Shown: positions 17,105 to 25,883, numbered from the stretch's first letter. The stretch: 64,000 nt of DNA from Desulfomicrobium sp. ZS1 (GCF_024204645.1 NZ_CP100351.1:1364001-1428000); one strand, 5' to 3'. The notes: generated by a model not told the origin, from the sequence alone. Numbers and translations are program-made.

Positions 17105-17511
17105 CGTTCCTCCTCATCGAACACAGGTTCATGCACGTCCCGCCGGACGCGCGACAACCTCAGGCGCATAAAAGTTTTTTTCAGTCATCTCAAGGGGAAT
17201 GGCTAAAGTAAGCACTCAGTCGCGAGGGAGGCAGGCATGGGAAATTTCGCGAATTCCCAGGAAAGAAAAGGGCTGGTGGCATTGAGCGTTGCCCGGAAGG
17301 GTGTTTTCATGTGATGTGAACAGGTTGAGATGGGCGTATTTCGAGAAATCAATGCCGGCGGATGGTGGCCTGACAATCGTGTCGTGTGCGTCAGGTTCTG
17401 CAAATTTTGCCACGGCATGACGGGTAAGCTCAAGCCGCTGGCGACCGAGCCCACCCAGAGTCCATCGGAGGTCGTGAACGCGCCAAGCACACGATCCGAC
17501 AGCAGTCGCGC

Positions 17512-17556
17512 CAACTCCCCTCCTGCCAAGGAGGGGTGCCCGAAGGGCGGGGTGGT
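17512..17556. repeat. 45-bp dispersed repeat, copy 1
   Basis: Begins CAACTCCCCTCCTGCCAAGG and ends GGTGGT; identical or nearly so to 24983-25027 and 25964-26008. It contains two short hairpins (CCCCTCC/GGAGGGG and CCCG/CGGG), like REP-type intergenic repeats. Confidence 0.85.
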
Positions 17557-17585
17557 ATCTTCTTCAACGGGAAATCCTTCCGCCC

Positions 17586-17623
17586 GACAATCGCCGCTCC
17601 GGGTGTCCGGAGCGGCGATTGTC
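17586..17623 (-). terminator. Long perfect hairpin downstream of the TiaS-like gene
   Basis: A 17-bp perfect stem, 17586-17602 with 17607-17623, and a GTGT loop. It lies 38 bases beyond the stop codon of the leftward operon. It lacks a T tract, so it may protect the RNA 3' end or be a repeat rather than a classical terminator. Confidence 0.45.
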
Positions 17624-17660
17624 AGACCTGATGAAATCTGGATTCGGGAGCGGTCGGGGC

Positions 17661-18392
17661 TCAGTAGCGTTTGAGTTCCTCCTTGGCCAGAACCGTGTGG
17701 ATGCCGTCGCCGCCTGCCGGGTGGACCAAGAGCGTTGATCTGCCCTTCATGCAGATGGTTTTGAGCTGGTCCGAGATGCGAACGCGCTTTGTGTTCTCGA
17801 TGGGGGCGTTGTCCGGAGTGCGGATGTCCTCGATGGACTCGTAGCTCCTGAGTTCTCCGGCTGTCATGATCGATCCGGTTTGCCCCAGATGATACCAGCC
17901 CCGGAAACGGCCGTCGCTACCTTGCAGGCGCAGGCCGATTCCGGCCAAGGCGCCGATGACGCCGCCGCCGGTGCCGCCGTGCTCGGACAGGTGTACGCCA
18001 AGCGTGTTCGCCAGGGCGTAGGCTTCGTCCTTGGTCAGGACCTCCTTTTTGGCGCGCAGCCCGAAGGAGATGAGGGCTTCCCTGGTCCCGTTTGCCGGTT
18101 CATGCGCGATGCACAACCCGGGGTCGGAACCCGGAGCGCTGTTTTTTTCCAGATAGACGCTCAGAAATTCGACGTACCTTTCGCTCGACACATCCGTCTC
18201 GGCCGTAAAGACCATGGAGCTGTTGTGTGAGGTGTAGGGGATGTCCGGGTGCACGAAGAGCTGGTGCCTGGAAATCATGGAATACGCGCCCCACCCCAAA
18301 GCCGTCATCTCGCGGCATGCGTCTTCCACCAGCCAGCCGGTGCCCTTGGATTCCAGATTATCCGTGTCGTCCATGCAAATCATCAATTTCAT
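17661..18392 (-). CDS. TiaS-like DDTD-motif protein in a TonB/ECF transport operon
   Basis: A 243-residue protein starting MKLMICMDDTDNLESKGTGW. The DDTD motif with following glycine-rich turn resembles the ATP-binding core of archaeal TiaS (tRNA-Ile2 agmatidine synthetase), and HLSEHGGTGGGVIGALAGIGL looks like another nucleotide or substrate loop. Archaeal TiaS is about 420 residues with OB and zinc-ribbon RNA-binding parts; these are absent here, so tRNA modification is unlikely. The ATG overlaps the stop of the ECF S component (ATGA), placing it at the end of the uptake operon. It may act on the imported compound. Function not known. Confidence 0.6.
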   Translation of the reverse strand: MKLMICMDDTDNLESKGTGWLVEDACREMTALGWGAYSMISRHQLFVHPDIPYTSHNSSMVFTAETDVSSERYVEFLSVYLEKNSAPGSDPGLCIAHEPANGTREALISFGLRAKKEVLTKDEAYALANTLGVHLSEHGGTGGGVIGALAGIGLRLQGSDGRFRGWYHLGQTGSIMTAGELRSYESIEDIRTPDNAPIENTKRVRISDQLKTICMKGRSTLLVHPAGGDGIHTVLAKEELKRY

Positions 18393-18952
18393 GACGCAGC
18401 TCCTGAATTTTTTGGATTGTTGGGAAGAAGTCCGCGGGCTTCCAGCTTGGTCAGCAGGGCGGGCACGGGCAGGGCGCCCAGGGCGCCGAAGATCATGCCG
18501 CCGCCGGTCTTGATGGCGGTGCTCATCAAAAGCACCTGCACGTCCATGCCGATCATCCATTCCGAAAAGAGCGAGACCGGCGCCCTGGCCCCGGCAGCCA
18601 CCAGGCCCACGCAGGCGAAGGCGAGCAGATTTTTACGGTGGCGCTCCAGGAACGGCATACAAAAATCGATGACTAGGGCCGGTAGCATGTAGCTGACGAT
18701 CCCCAGAGGTCCGAGCTTGCCGCTGCCCGTGAACATGCCCAAAAGGCCGGCCATGACCGCAGCCATGGTCGCGCTCCAGGACTTGCGCACGCACAGGGCG
18801 GCGAGCATCAAAAAGAGAATGAGGAAAAACATGGAATGACCCGGCACTTTGAGGTGTAGGCGCAGCAGGAGCTTGGTGGATAGGATCAGCAACGAGCAGA
18901 ACCCCAAAAAAAGGGATTCCTGCAGGGTGAAGCCGAACATGTGGTTACGCAC
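18389..18952 (-). CDS. ECF transporter substrate-binding (S) component-like membrane protein
   Basis: A roughly 187-residue hydrophobic protein with five or six predicted membrane segments, such as GFCSLLILSTKLLLRL and FFLILFLMLAALCV. The size and topology match S components of energy-coupling-factor transporters, which determine substrate choice. GTG at 18952 has GGAG upstream; ATG at 18940 is the alternative. It follows the T component and precedes the DDTD protein. I cannot assign the substrate from the sequence. Confidence 0.68.
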   Translation of the reverse strand: MRNHMFGFTLQESLFLGFCSLLILSTKLLLRLHLKVPGHSMFFLILFLMLAALCVRKSWSATMAAVMAGLLGMFTGSGKLGPLGIVSYMLPALVIDFCMPFLERHRKNLLAFACVGLVAAGARAPVSLFSEWMIGMDVQVLLMSTAIKTGGGMIFGALGALPVPALLTKLEARGLLPNNPKNSGAAS

Positions 18953-19625
18953 GGGGCTCTCCGGTTGTGTTTGATGGGTTGTGGCCGGGCCACACGGTGC
19001 GGTCCGGGTGCAGGCCGTACCAGCGGCAATGGGCGGCCAGAGCGATGTCTTTGGCAAGGGCCAGGCTGGTTACGATGGCGGGCAGGCAGATGACGCGCAC
19101 CAGCGTGCCCATGTTGACGGGGTTTATGAGCTCGCGGGGCAGGATGCGGGCTCCGCGCAAAACTTGGCTTTCATAGGTCTGCACCGTGACGCTCCAGAGT
19201 GTCGGGAAAAAAAAGACGCAGGTTGAGAGCACGAATCCCACTTTTGCGGGCAGGATACGGACCAGCAGTCTGGCCATGTCGCCATGATGCGTGGTCTTCA
19301 TGAGCAGCACTCCCGGCAGGACGAGCAGGATCAGCCGGTAGGCGACTAGGGCTCCGTCCGGCAGCCTCTGCACGCCGTAGCGGAGCAAATAGAGGGCCAT
19401 GATCAGCACAACCTGCCAGATGAAGACGAGTACAAGGCGTCTCCATGGATGGCGGTGGGCTCCTACGGCCACGGCCAGGGTGGCCGTGCCGAGGGTCAGG
19501 ATCGTCAGACTCCACTGGCCGTGCCAAAGCATGGCCCCCAAGGCCAGAACCATGGCCGACGCCATGCGGATCACGAGTTGGGCCTGACTGACCCGTGAGG
19601 TGTGTCGGGGTGCGCCACTTAACAC
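18945..19625 (-). CDS. ECF transporter transmembrane (T) component, CbiQ-like
   Basis: A 226-residue membrane protein resembling EcfT/CbiQ. Hydrophobic segments alternate with the short charged motifs that couple T components to the ATPases, for example YESQVLRGARILPRELI and a C-terminal CRWYGLHPDRT. GTG at 19625 overlaps the ATPase stop. It would join the fused ATPase and the S component in one importer. Confidence 0.75.
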   Translation of the reverse strand: MLSGAPRHTSRVSQAQLVIRMASAMVLALGAMLWHGQWSLTILTLGTATLAVAVGAHRHPWRRLVLVFIWQVVLIMALYLLRYGVQRLPDGALVAYRLILLVLPGVLLMKTTHHGDMARLLVRILPAKVGFVLSTCVFFFPTLWSVTVQTYESQVLRGARILPRELINPVNMGTLVRVICLPAIVTSLALAKDIALAAHCRWYGLHPDRTVWPGHNPSNTTGEPRA

Positions 19626-20953
19626 GGGATGAGCCTTTTGTCGCGCAGCATGTGCACGCTGTGCGCCCCGTGCGCGGCGGGTTTGCGGTGCAGGGCGCAA
19701 ATGACGGATGTTTTGCCCCGCGCGAGCGCGTGCAGAATAGTCCAGACTCTGGCCACGCAGGCAGGATCAAGACCCACAAAAGGGTCGTCCAGCAGGAGCA
19801 GTTCAGGCTCAACGGCCAGGACCGAGGCCAGGGCCACGAGATGCTGCTCCCCGTGGCTGAGCAGAAATGGGGGGCGCTCGGCCAAGGTTCCCAGGTTCAG
19901 TTTATTCAGGATTTCCATGCCCTGGCCCCGGCATTTCTCTTTGGGCAGCTTGCGGTAACTTAAGGAGAAGCAGACCTCGTCCAGCACTGTGTCCGCCGTA
20001 AGCTGGCGAGCGGGATTCTGGACCAGCAGACCTATTCTGCCGCGCAGCTTTTTTGGGGTCGGCGATTCGCCGAAGACGGAGGCGCTGCCGCTTGAAAGTG
20101 CCTGAAAACCCGTCAGACAGCGCAGAAGCGACGTCTTGCCCGTGCCGTTGTCGCCATGGATGACGGCGATCTCTCCCTGGCGCAGGGTGAAATCGAGGCG
20201 TTCCCAGATGCGCTTGTCTCCCAGTTCCAGGCTTGCGCTGCGCAGGGTCGCCACGGTGGTCTGTCCCGGGAGAGCGGGCGGGGCGGGCAGAGTGAGAGGG
20301 GCCGGGCTGTCAGCGGGTCGCAGGGTCTGGCCCGAGATGGCGCAGACGCGTTGGATGGCCTGCAAGGGAGCGGGGTCATGTTCACACATAACCACGCTGC
20401 CGCCCTCGGCTAGGAAATTTTCGAGGATGGCATTCAGGGCGTTGATGCCGTCCTGGTCGAGCTGGGCGCAGGGTTCGTCCAGCAGCAGAATGCGAGGCTC
20501 CATGACCAGCATGGCGGCCAGGAGGAGCTTGTACTTCTGTCCCACGGACAGGTTGCCCACTGAACGGTCCAGGGGCAGGGCGGCGCTGTCGAGGCCGACG
20601 CGGGACATGGCCCGCAGCATGCGACCGGTCATCTCGGGTGGCGGCACGCGTAGGTTCTCCAGCCCGAAAGCCAGTTCGGACCCGATGTCGGGGCAGAGGA
20701 GTTGCGTGTCCGGGTTCTGCATGATGAGGCCGATTCTACCCGAAAGGGCCTGGGACACGGGCTGCCCATCAAGCAGGACACGGCCGGGGCCAGGTTCGTG
20801 CAGGCCGGCCATAGTCCGCAGCAGGGTGGATTTTCCGCATCCGGTGGGGCCGGTGATGCATAGACATTCTCCGGGGCCGACTTCAAGGTCGACCCCGGAG
20901 TAGAGCGGGCCGGTCAGCCCGGCCGCGCCGACATTTTTCAGAATGAGAGACAT
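19619..20953 (-). CDS. Fused ECF transporter ATPase (EcfA1-EcfA2 type)
   Basis: A 444-residue protein with two ABC ATPase halves. The first half has Walker A GPTGCGKST near residue 35, signature NLSVGQ and Walker B ILLLDEP. The second has Walker A GDNGTGKTS near residue 268, a degenerate signature LLSHGE and LLLLDDP, where Asp replaces the catalytic Glu. Such asymmetry suggests one active and one weakened site. It is translationally coupled to the TonB receptor (TGATG overlap), so energy-driven uptake across both membranes is encoded in one operon. Confidence 0.9.
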   Translation of the reverse strand: MSLILKNVGAAGLTGPLYSGVDLEVGPGECLCITGPTGCGKSTLLRTMAGLHEPGPGRVLLDGQPVSQALSGRIGLIMQNPDTQLLCPDIGSELAFGLENLRVPPPEMTGRMLRAMSRVGLDSAALPLDRSVGNLSVGQKYKLLLAAMLVMEPRILLLDEPCAQLDQDGINALNAILENFLAEGGSVVMCEHDPAPLQAIQRVCAISGQTLRPADSPAPLTLPAPPALPGQTTVATLRSASLELGDKRIWERLDFTLRQGEIAVIHGDNGTGKTSLLRCLTGFQALSSGSASVFGESPTPKKLRGRIGLLVQNPARQLTADTVLDEVCFSLSYRKLPKEKCRGQGMEILNKLNLGTLAERPPFLLSHGEQHLVALASVLAVEPELLLLDDPFVGLDPACVARVWTILHALARGKTSVICALHRKPAAHGAHSVHMLRDKRLIPC

Positions 20954-22905
20954 CAGAACACGTAGTCGAAACCACAGTACAGGGCCCGTCCCGGACGGGG
21001 AAATCCGTAGCTTTCCTCGTAGTCTTCGTCGAAGAGGTTGTTCACTCCGGCATAGAGTTTCAGGGTATTTTCCAGAAAGGCCTGGCTCAGTTTGAGATCG
21101 ACCACGGTGAAGTCGTCCATACGCTTCTTGAGTGTGGCGATTTCGTTGTAGGTGTACTGGTTGCCCACATAGCGGACTCCTGCGTACAGAGCCGTCCCAA
21201 AGGAACAGGTGTACTGAGCCTCTACGGTCACGGTGTCGCGGGGGCGGTACTGCAATTCGTCGCGCTCGGTATTGTCGGACTTGTCCTCAGTGTGCAGGTA
21301 TGCATAGCTGGCCCTGGCCCAGAAGGACTCGAAAAATCTGTTCTCCAGACCGAGTTCGAAACCTTGAAGCAGGTATTCTTCATAGTTTTCGTACGGCAGA
21401 TCGCCCTCTTTTTCGATGAGGTCCTCGGCGTAGGTCCGGTACACTGATCCGCTGAAGACGGTCTTGAAGGGGAGTTCCTGATCCAGATTGATTTCGAAGT
21501 GTTTTGCCACCTCCGGATCAAGGTCGGGGTTGCCGTACTGGGAATCAAAGAGATTGCGGATGGAGGCGAAGCGGACCTTGCGGGCATGGTTGGCAGAGAT
21601 GGTCGTGCCTTCGAGCGGGCGGTAGCTCGCGCCCAGGAGATAGGTCCAGTCTGTGGCTGTTTCCGATTCGGGACCGGTCTGAGCCACGTAGCCGGTGCCT
21701 GCCACCAGGGTCAGCGGGTCAACGGGTGTGATGGTATATTCCAAGGCTGCGGAATATTCCTGCAGGTCCTGATTGGTGTCGATGACGGTCTCGCCCTTCT
21801 TCTTTTTGGTGAACCCGGTTTCTTCCCAGCTCTGGTTTTCGCCGCTCAAGGCTGCGGTCAAGGCGCCATAGGCGTCGAAGTCATACTTGGCGCGCATGCT
21901 CGCGCCGGCTATGGTGCTGGTGGAGTCGCTTTTGGAAGAGCCGCTAGCATCGGTCGTGCTGTAGGAATCGTCATCATAGCCTTTGGTCAGTTCATTGCGC
22001 TGGTTGCCGTAGACGGCCATATCGATTGTCAGGGGAGTCTCAAATTCGTGGCGCAGGTTGAGTTGTACGCCGAGGTCGCTGTAGTCTTCGAGGCGCTCAT
22101 ACTTGGCCGTTTTGCCGAAGGGGTCGGAAGCGTCGACGATCACGGACGGCGGTTTGCCGTAGCTGCCGCCGCTGTAGGAGAGGACGGCGCCCAGCTGGGT
22201 GTTTGCGCTGATGTTGTACCCGCCGTTGAAGAAAAAGCTGTTGCGTTCTCGGTCGCTGTTCTCGCGGGTGTCGGAGTCCTGCTCCTCGTTTTTGTCGAAT
22301 TCGTCGGAAATCGGGTAGGCGTTGGAGTTGAGCCGGCTTACGCTGCTGAAGAAATACCCCTTCTCGCTGGCGCCTGACAGGGAAGCCTTGCCGAGATAAG
22401 AGTCTTCCTGTCCTGCGCGCAGCCCTACGGAGCCATGCGTGCCCTGATTTCCGCCTTTGGTGATGATGTTGATGACAGCCGCCGTGCCGCCGGCGCCGTA
22501 CAGAACCGAGCTTGCGCCCTTGGTCAGAACGATGCGGGAAATGTTCTCGGCGGGAATGGAGGCAGGGTCGAATTGTCCGTCATAGGTGGATTGAAAGGGC
22601 ACGCCGTTGATCAGAAGCTTGATGTGCCGGGTCCGAAAACCCCTGATGTCGATGCGCGGAGTGCCGTCCGCCGCAGTGCGGATGTACACGCCGGGAAGCA
22701 TCTGGATCGCTTCGTTCAGGTTTGTCGCGCCACGGGTTTCAATGTCCTCGGCCGTGACTTCGGAGATGTTAGTCACGTCATCCACACCCGGTTTATCCGA
22801 GGTAACCACAATTTCCCCCAGAGCGTATTCAGGCTCTTGGGCAAGGACGGGTTGAGCAGCAACCAGAACGAGGAACATCAGAATGGCCAGCTGGAATCGG
22901 GTCAT
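20953..22905 (-). CDS. TonB-dependent outer membrane receptor
   Basis: A 650-residue receptor. A signal peptide (about 1-23, ending VLAQ) precedes a TonB box-like EIVVTSDK and a plug domain with TRGATNLNEAIQMLPGVYIR, IDIRGFRTRHIKLLINGVP and VLYGAGGTAAVINIITKGG. The beta-barrel follows and ends in YCGFDYVF with terminal Phe. The ATG at 22905 has GAGG upstream; a longer frame starting at 22950 lacks support. Transport is powered by TonB-ExbBD, not encoded here. The downstream ECF genes suggest a vitamin- or metal-type ligand. Confidence 0.92.
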   Translation of the reverse strand: MTRFQLAILMFLVLVAAQPVLAQEPEYALGEIVVTSDKPGVDDVTNISEVTAEDIETRGATNLNEAIQMLPGVYIRTAADGTPRIDIRGFRTRHIKLLINGVPFQSTYDGQFDPASIPAENISRIVLTKGASSVLYGAGGTAAVINIITKGGNQGTHGSVGLRAGQEDSYLGKASLSGASEKGYFFSSVSRLNSNAYPISDEFDKNEEQDSDTRENSDRERNSFFFNGGYNISANTQLGAVLSYSGGSYGKPPSVIVDASDPFGKTAKYERLEDYSDLGVQLNLRHEFETPLTIDMAVYGNQRNELTKGYDDDSYSTTDASGSSKSDSTSTIAGASMRAKYDFDAYGALTAALSGENQSWEETGFTKKKKGETVIDTNQDLQEYSAALEYTITPVDPLTLVAGTGYVAQTGPESETATDWTYLLGASYRPLEGTTISANHARKVRFASIRNLFDSQYGNPDLDPEVAKHFEINLDQELPFKTVFSGSVYRTYAEDLIEKEGDLPYENYEEYLLQGFELGLENRFFESFWARASYAYLHTEDKSDNTERDELQYRPRDTVTVEAQYTCSFGTALYAGVRYVGNQYTYNEIATLKKRMDDFTVVDLKLSQAFLENTLKLYAGVNNLFDEDYEESYGFPRPGRALYCGFDYVF

Positions 22906-22954
22906 GGTAATCCTCAAATGTGAAAGGGTTGGTAGAAGGTCCGGCATCATAAGT

Positions 22955-22966
22955 ACATAATTATGT
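22955..22966. promoter_or_regulatory. ACATAATTATGT palindrome near the TonB operon promoter
   Basis: A perfect 12-bp palindrome whose arms are the same TTATGT half-sites found in the 23011-23028 palindrome, here joined back to back. It lies about 40 bases upstream of the receptor start, near the expected transcription start. Confidence 0.4.
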
Positions 22967-23010
22967 CTGACTTGGTATAGTTTGAAAAAAAATTAGTCAA
23001 TAATGTCGAG

Positions 23011-23028
23011 TATGTCATTTACGACATA
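23011..23028. promoter_or_regulatory. Operator candidate TATGTC-N6-GACATA
   Basis: A perfect six-base inverted repeat with six-base spacer, lying between the divergent TonB receptor and ABC exporter genes. It shares the TGTC-N6-GACATAA pattern with the site at 753-769 upstream of mop. Confidence 0.5.
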
Positions 23029-23149
23029 ATAAATAACCGTACTCATACGGGCCATGCGCAGTAACTGCATGAATATTGGACATGAAGTTCGTGTCGGCCT
23101 ATGTGGGGGCACACTCACGTTCGATGTTACAAATACACAAGGGATTTGC

Positions 23150-24919
23150 ATGAAGAGTAACGACAACAGCGCCCTTGGCCGTTCCCTCTGGCGGCTGGTG
23201 CGTTTTGCCCGGCCCCATGCGCGGCGGATCGGCGTCGGGCTTGCGGCCAATGCCGGAGCGCGCTTTTTCGACCTGCTGCCCATGATCGTGGTTGGCCGGG
23301 TGGTGGACACCGTGGCCGGGGCTTTGCGCGAAGAACAGGCGCTGGCAGGCGGAGATTTTGCGTGGGCAGGCCTCTTGGTGCTGGGCACCTTCGCGGGGCT
23401 GGCCGTGTTTCAGAGCGTGAGCGATTATACTCTAGACTCGGCGGCGCAGCGCATCCGCCATGATCTGCGCGTGGACCTCTACACCCATGTCCAGAAGCTC
23501 GACGTGTCCTATTTCGAGTCCCGCCAGACCGGCGACATCATGGCCGTGCTGGCCGGGGACGTGGACAATCTGGAGCGTTTTTTCTCGGACACGTCCACGA
23601 GCATCGTGCGTCTTTTCATCACCTTCACCGGCATCTACGGCATTTTGTTCTGGATGGACTACCACTTGGCGCTGCTCCTTCTGGCACCCATGCCCATCGC
23701 CATCTGGGCCGTGCGCTTCTTTGCCACCCGCGTCGCCCCGCAGTACCGCAAGGCAAGAAAGGCCGTGGGCGACATCAACGCCATCCTCGAAAACAACCTC
23801 CAGGGCATGAACGTCATCCAGGCCTACTCGGCCCAGGAGCACCAGACCGGCCGCATCCGCCTGCGCTCCGAGGAATACCGCGACGCCGCCATCCGCGCGG
23901 CCCGGGAGCGGGCGCGATTTGTTCCGTTGCTCTACGGGGTGGCGGGGTTGGGGTACGCTCTTTTGATCGGCGGGGGCGGATGGATGACGTTCGCGGGCAT
24001 CGGACCCAGCGTAGGCGATTTCACGACCTTTGTGCTCCTGGCCATGCGCCTTATTCTGCCGCTGTTTGTCTTTGGCATGCTCATCAACCAGATTCAGCAA
24101 TCCGAAGCTTCGGCCCTGCGTATCAACGAGATTTTCGACACCACGCCCACGGTGCGCGACCAGGCCAAGGCCTCGCCTCTTGAAGGAGGGCTGGAGCGAG
24201 TCGAGGTCCGCGATGTCTGCTTTGCCTACCCGGAGCGTGAGAAGGTCTTGTGCGGAATAAATCTGCGTCTGGAGCGCGGCCGGGTGCTGGGCGTGGTCGG
24301 CCCCACGGGGGCGGGCAAAAGCTCCCTGGCCAAGCTCATGCTGCGCTACTACGACCCCGTGGATGGGGAGATTCTGGTCAATGGCCGAGAATTGTCCTCC
24401 GTGACCCTGGACTCCTGGCGCGGACGCATAGGCTATGTCTCGCAGGAGGCCTACCTGTTTCACGGCACGGTGTCCGAAAACATTCGCCTCGGTTCGCCGT
24501 CGGCCACGGATGACGATGTCATGCGGGCGGCGGACATGGCCGGATCCGGTGAATTCATCGCCGCATTGCCGCAAGGGTATGAAACCATGGTCGGGGATCG
24601 CGGCATGAAACTCTCCGGCGGACAGCGGCAGCGCATCTCCCTGGCGCGGGCTTTATTGCGTGATCCGGAATTTTTGATCCTGGACGAAGCCACCTCCAGC
24701 GTGGACACGCGCACGGAAGAGGTCATTCAGAACAATCTCAAAAACCTGCGCGCCGACCGCATCACCCTGGCCATCGCGCACCGCCTGTCCACGGTGCGGC
24801 ATTGCGACGAGATCGTGGTGGTCGTGGATGGGATCATTGTCGAGCGTGGCACGCACGGGGATCTGGTCGCGGCGGGCGGCGTGTATGCGGGGCTGTGGCA
24901 GGTGCAGAGCGGGGAATAG
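23150..24919 (+). CDS. ABC exporter, fused membrane and ATPase domains
   Basis: A 589-residue half-transporter of the MsbA/MdlB type that would work as a dimer in the inner membrane. Six membrane helices occupy about residues 20-320. The ATPase domain has Walker A GPTGAGKSS near residue 385, LSGGQRQRISLARALL, Walker B FLILDEATSSVD and the H-loop IAHRLS. The ATG at 23150 has AGGG upstream; an in-frame earlier ATG at 23054 lacks a good site. It diverges from the TonB/ECF operon and shares the palindromic intergenic region. The substrate is not evident. Confidence 0.9.
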   Translation: MKSNDNSALGRSLWRLVRFARPHARRIGVGLAANAGARFFDLLPMIVVGRVVDTVAGALREEQALAGGDFAWAGLLVLGTFAGLAVFQSVSDYTLDSAAQRIRHDLRVDLYTHVQKLDVSYFESRQTGDIMAVLAGDVDNLERFFSDTSTSIVRLFITFTGIYGILFWMDYHLALLLLAPMPIAIWAVRFFATRVAPQYRKARKAVGDINAILENNLQGMNVIQAYSAQEHQTGRIRLRSEEYRDAAIRAARERARFVPLLYGVAGLGYALLIGGGGWMTFAGIGPSVGDFTTFVLLAMRLILPLFVFGMLINQIQQSEASALRINEIFDTTPTVRDQAKASPLEGGLERVEVRDVCFAYPEREKVLCGINLRLERGRVLGVVGPTGAGKSSLAKLMLRYYDPVDGEILVNGRELSSVTLDSWRGRIGYVSQEAYLFHGTVSENIRLGSPSATDDDVMRAADMAGSGEFIAALPQGYETMVGDRGMKLSGGQRQRISLARALLRDPEFLILDEATSSVDTRTEEVIQNNLKNLRADRITLAIAHRLSTVRHCDEIVVVVDGIIVERGTHGDLVAAGGVYAGLWQVQSGE

Positions 24920-24982
24920 GGGGAAATCTTCAATATCTGCCTGAACTATTACTTTGAGCCATCTTCAGTTTAGCGGACACAC

Positions 24983-25027
24983 CAATTCCCCTCCTGCCAA
25001 GGAGGGGTGCCCGAAGGGCGGGGTGGT
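24983..25027. repeat. 45-bp dispersed repeat, copy 2
   Basis: Differs by about one base from copy 1 (17512) and copy 3 (25964). It is followed by TTGCCTTTTCAAG, a flank also seen after copy 3, and then by the first 215-bp element. Confidence 0.85.
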
Positions 25028-25054
25028 TGCCTTTTCAAGGGGAGATTCAAGATT

Positions 25055-25269
25055 GCGCTGTGCGGCGGAGCCGGGCTGGGCGGTTTGTGCCGCGCCGAAA
25101 CTCCTTCGCAGGCCTCGTAAGGCTTGACTGTCGCGTGCAGGGCGGATGTGCGTGGCAGCACGGTGGACGACGGACAAGCCAACGATGCCTGGCTCAGTCA
25201 GACAGTCGGCGCAACACAAACCGCCCAGCCTGACTCCTTGGTTCGAATTAAGATTGGTCGAGGCTGGTT
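25055..25269. mobile_element. 215-bp MITE-like inverted-repeat element, copy A
   Basis: A near-identical second copy lies at 25639-25853. The core 25067-25237 has roughly 32-bp terminal inverted repeats, from GGAGCCGGGCTGGGCGG to CCGCCCAGCCTGACTCC; internal segments GGCTTGACTGTCG and CGACGGACAAGCC also pair. The whole element could fold as one long hairpin. No transposase is present. Confidence 0.75.
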
Positions 25270-25496
25270 AATTCAAGAGCGTCATTATGGGGGTTCACGT
25301 CCCCAATGATGGAAAATATGGTGCCGCCCATGGTTCCTTCTGGAAATATGGCACGCATTTCACGCTGTGACGGGCTTTGGATATGATCTTGATCATGAAC
25401 CAATGTTTTCTCAATCATTTTTTGAGCCAGCGCTGCTGATTTTTTCCGGGCACGCGGAGATAATTCGGCCCTGAGTGTCGAGAAGTTTATAGTCAT
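25248..25496 (-). pseudogene. Small antitoxin-like (XRE/HigA-type) remnant
   Basis: An 82-codon frame. The N-terminal LSPRARKKSAALAQKMIEK resembles the linker of HigA-type antitoxins, and EMRAIFPEGTMGG vaguely resembles their C-terminal strand, but the helix-turn-helix between them is missing. The last codons run into element A. Low GC relative to neighbours suggests imported DNA. It may be a decayed gene or an unrelated small protein. Confidence 0.3.
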
Positions 25497-25638
25497 TGAG
25501 AGATCTCTCCAGTTTGAAGCTGAAAAAGTACCATGGAATAATGCGGTTATATTAGTCTACAGAATGGCTGTATATCGGGCGCGGAGAGTATATTTTGAAA
25601 GAAGAGACTGAGAAGACGGGAGTGGAAGGTTGATGGTC

Positions 25639-25853
25639 GCGCTGTGCGGCGGAGTCAGGCTGGGCGGTTTGTGTTGCGCCGAAACTCCTTCGCGGGCCTC
25701 GTAAGGCTTGACCGTCGCGTGCAGGGCGGATGTGCGTGGCAGCGTGGCGGACGACGGACAAGCCAACGATGCCTGGCTCAGTCAGACAGTCGGCGCAACA
25801 CAAACCGCCCAGCCCGACTCCTTGGGTCGAATCAAGATTGGTCGAAGCTGGTT
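25639..25853. mobile_element. 215-bp MITE-like inverted-repeat element, copy B
   Basis: Same length and over 90% identical by eye to copy A, in the same orientation, 584 bp downstream. Its core is 25651-25821, with arms GGAGTCAGGCTGGGCGG and CCGCCCAGCCCGACTCC. Confidence 0.75.
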
Positions 25854-25883
25854 GATGGGCGGAAAAGATGGGGACTGTGAGTT

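Larger units (their letters stand above)
17105..17660. other. Intergenic region with repeat pieces and no supported gene
   Basis: Open frames here lack family resemblance. The region contains a 32-base motif (17384-17415) shared with 25884-25914, a copy of the 45-bp repeat (17512-17556), and a perfect 17-bp stem hairpin (17586-17623). Confidence 0.5.

Noticed and set aside
15833-17206. 457-codon plus-strand frame across the FadL-like gene
   Set aside because: The opposite strand encodes a signal peptide and complete FadL-like barrel ending in Phe, so this frame is a shadow.
24965-25803. Two similar minus-strand frames (24965-25219, 25552-25803) that could be read as a duplicated small gene
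   Set aside because: Their similarity comes entirely from the 215-bp inverted-repeat elements; outside the elements the frames diverge.
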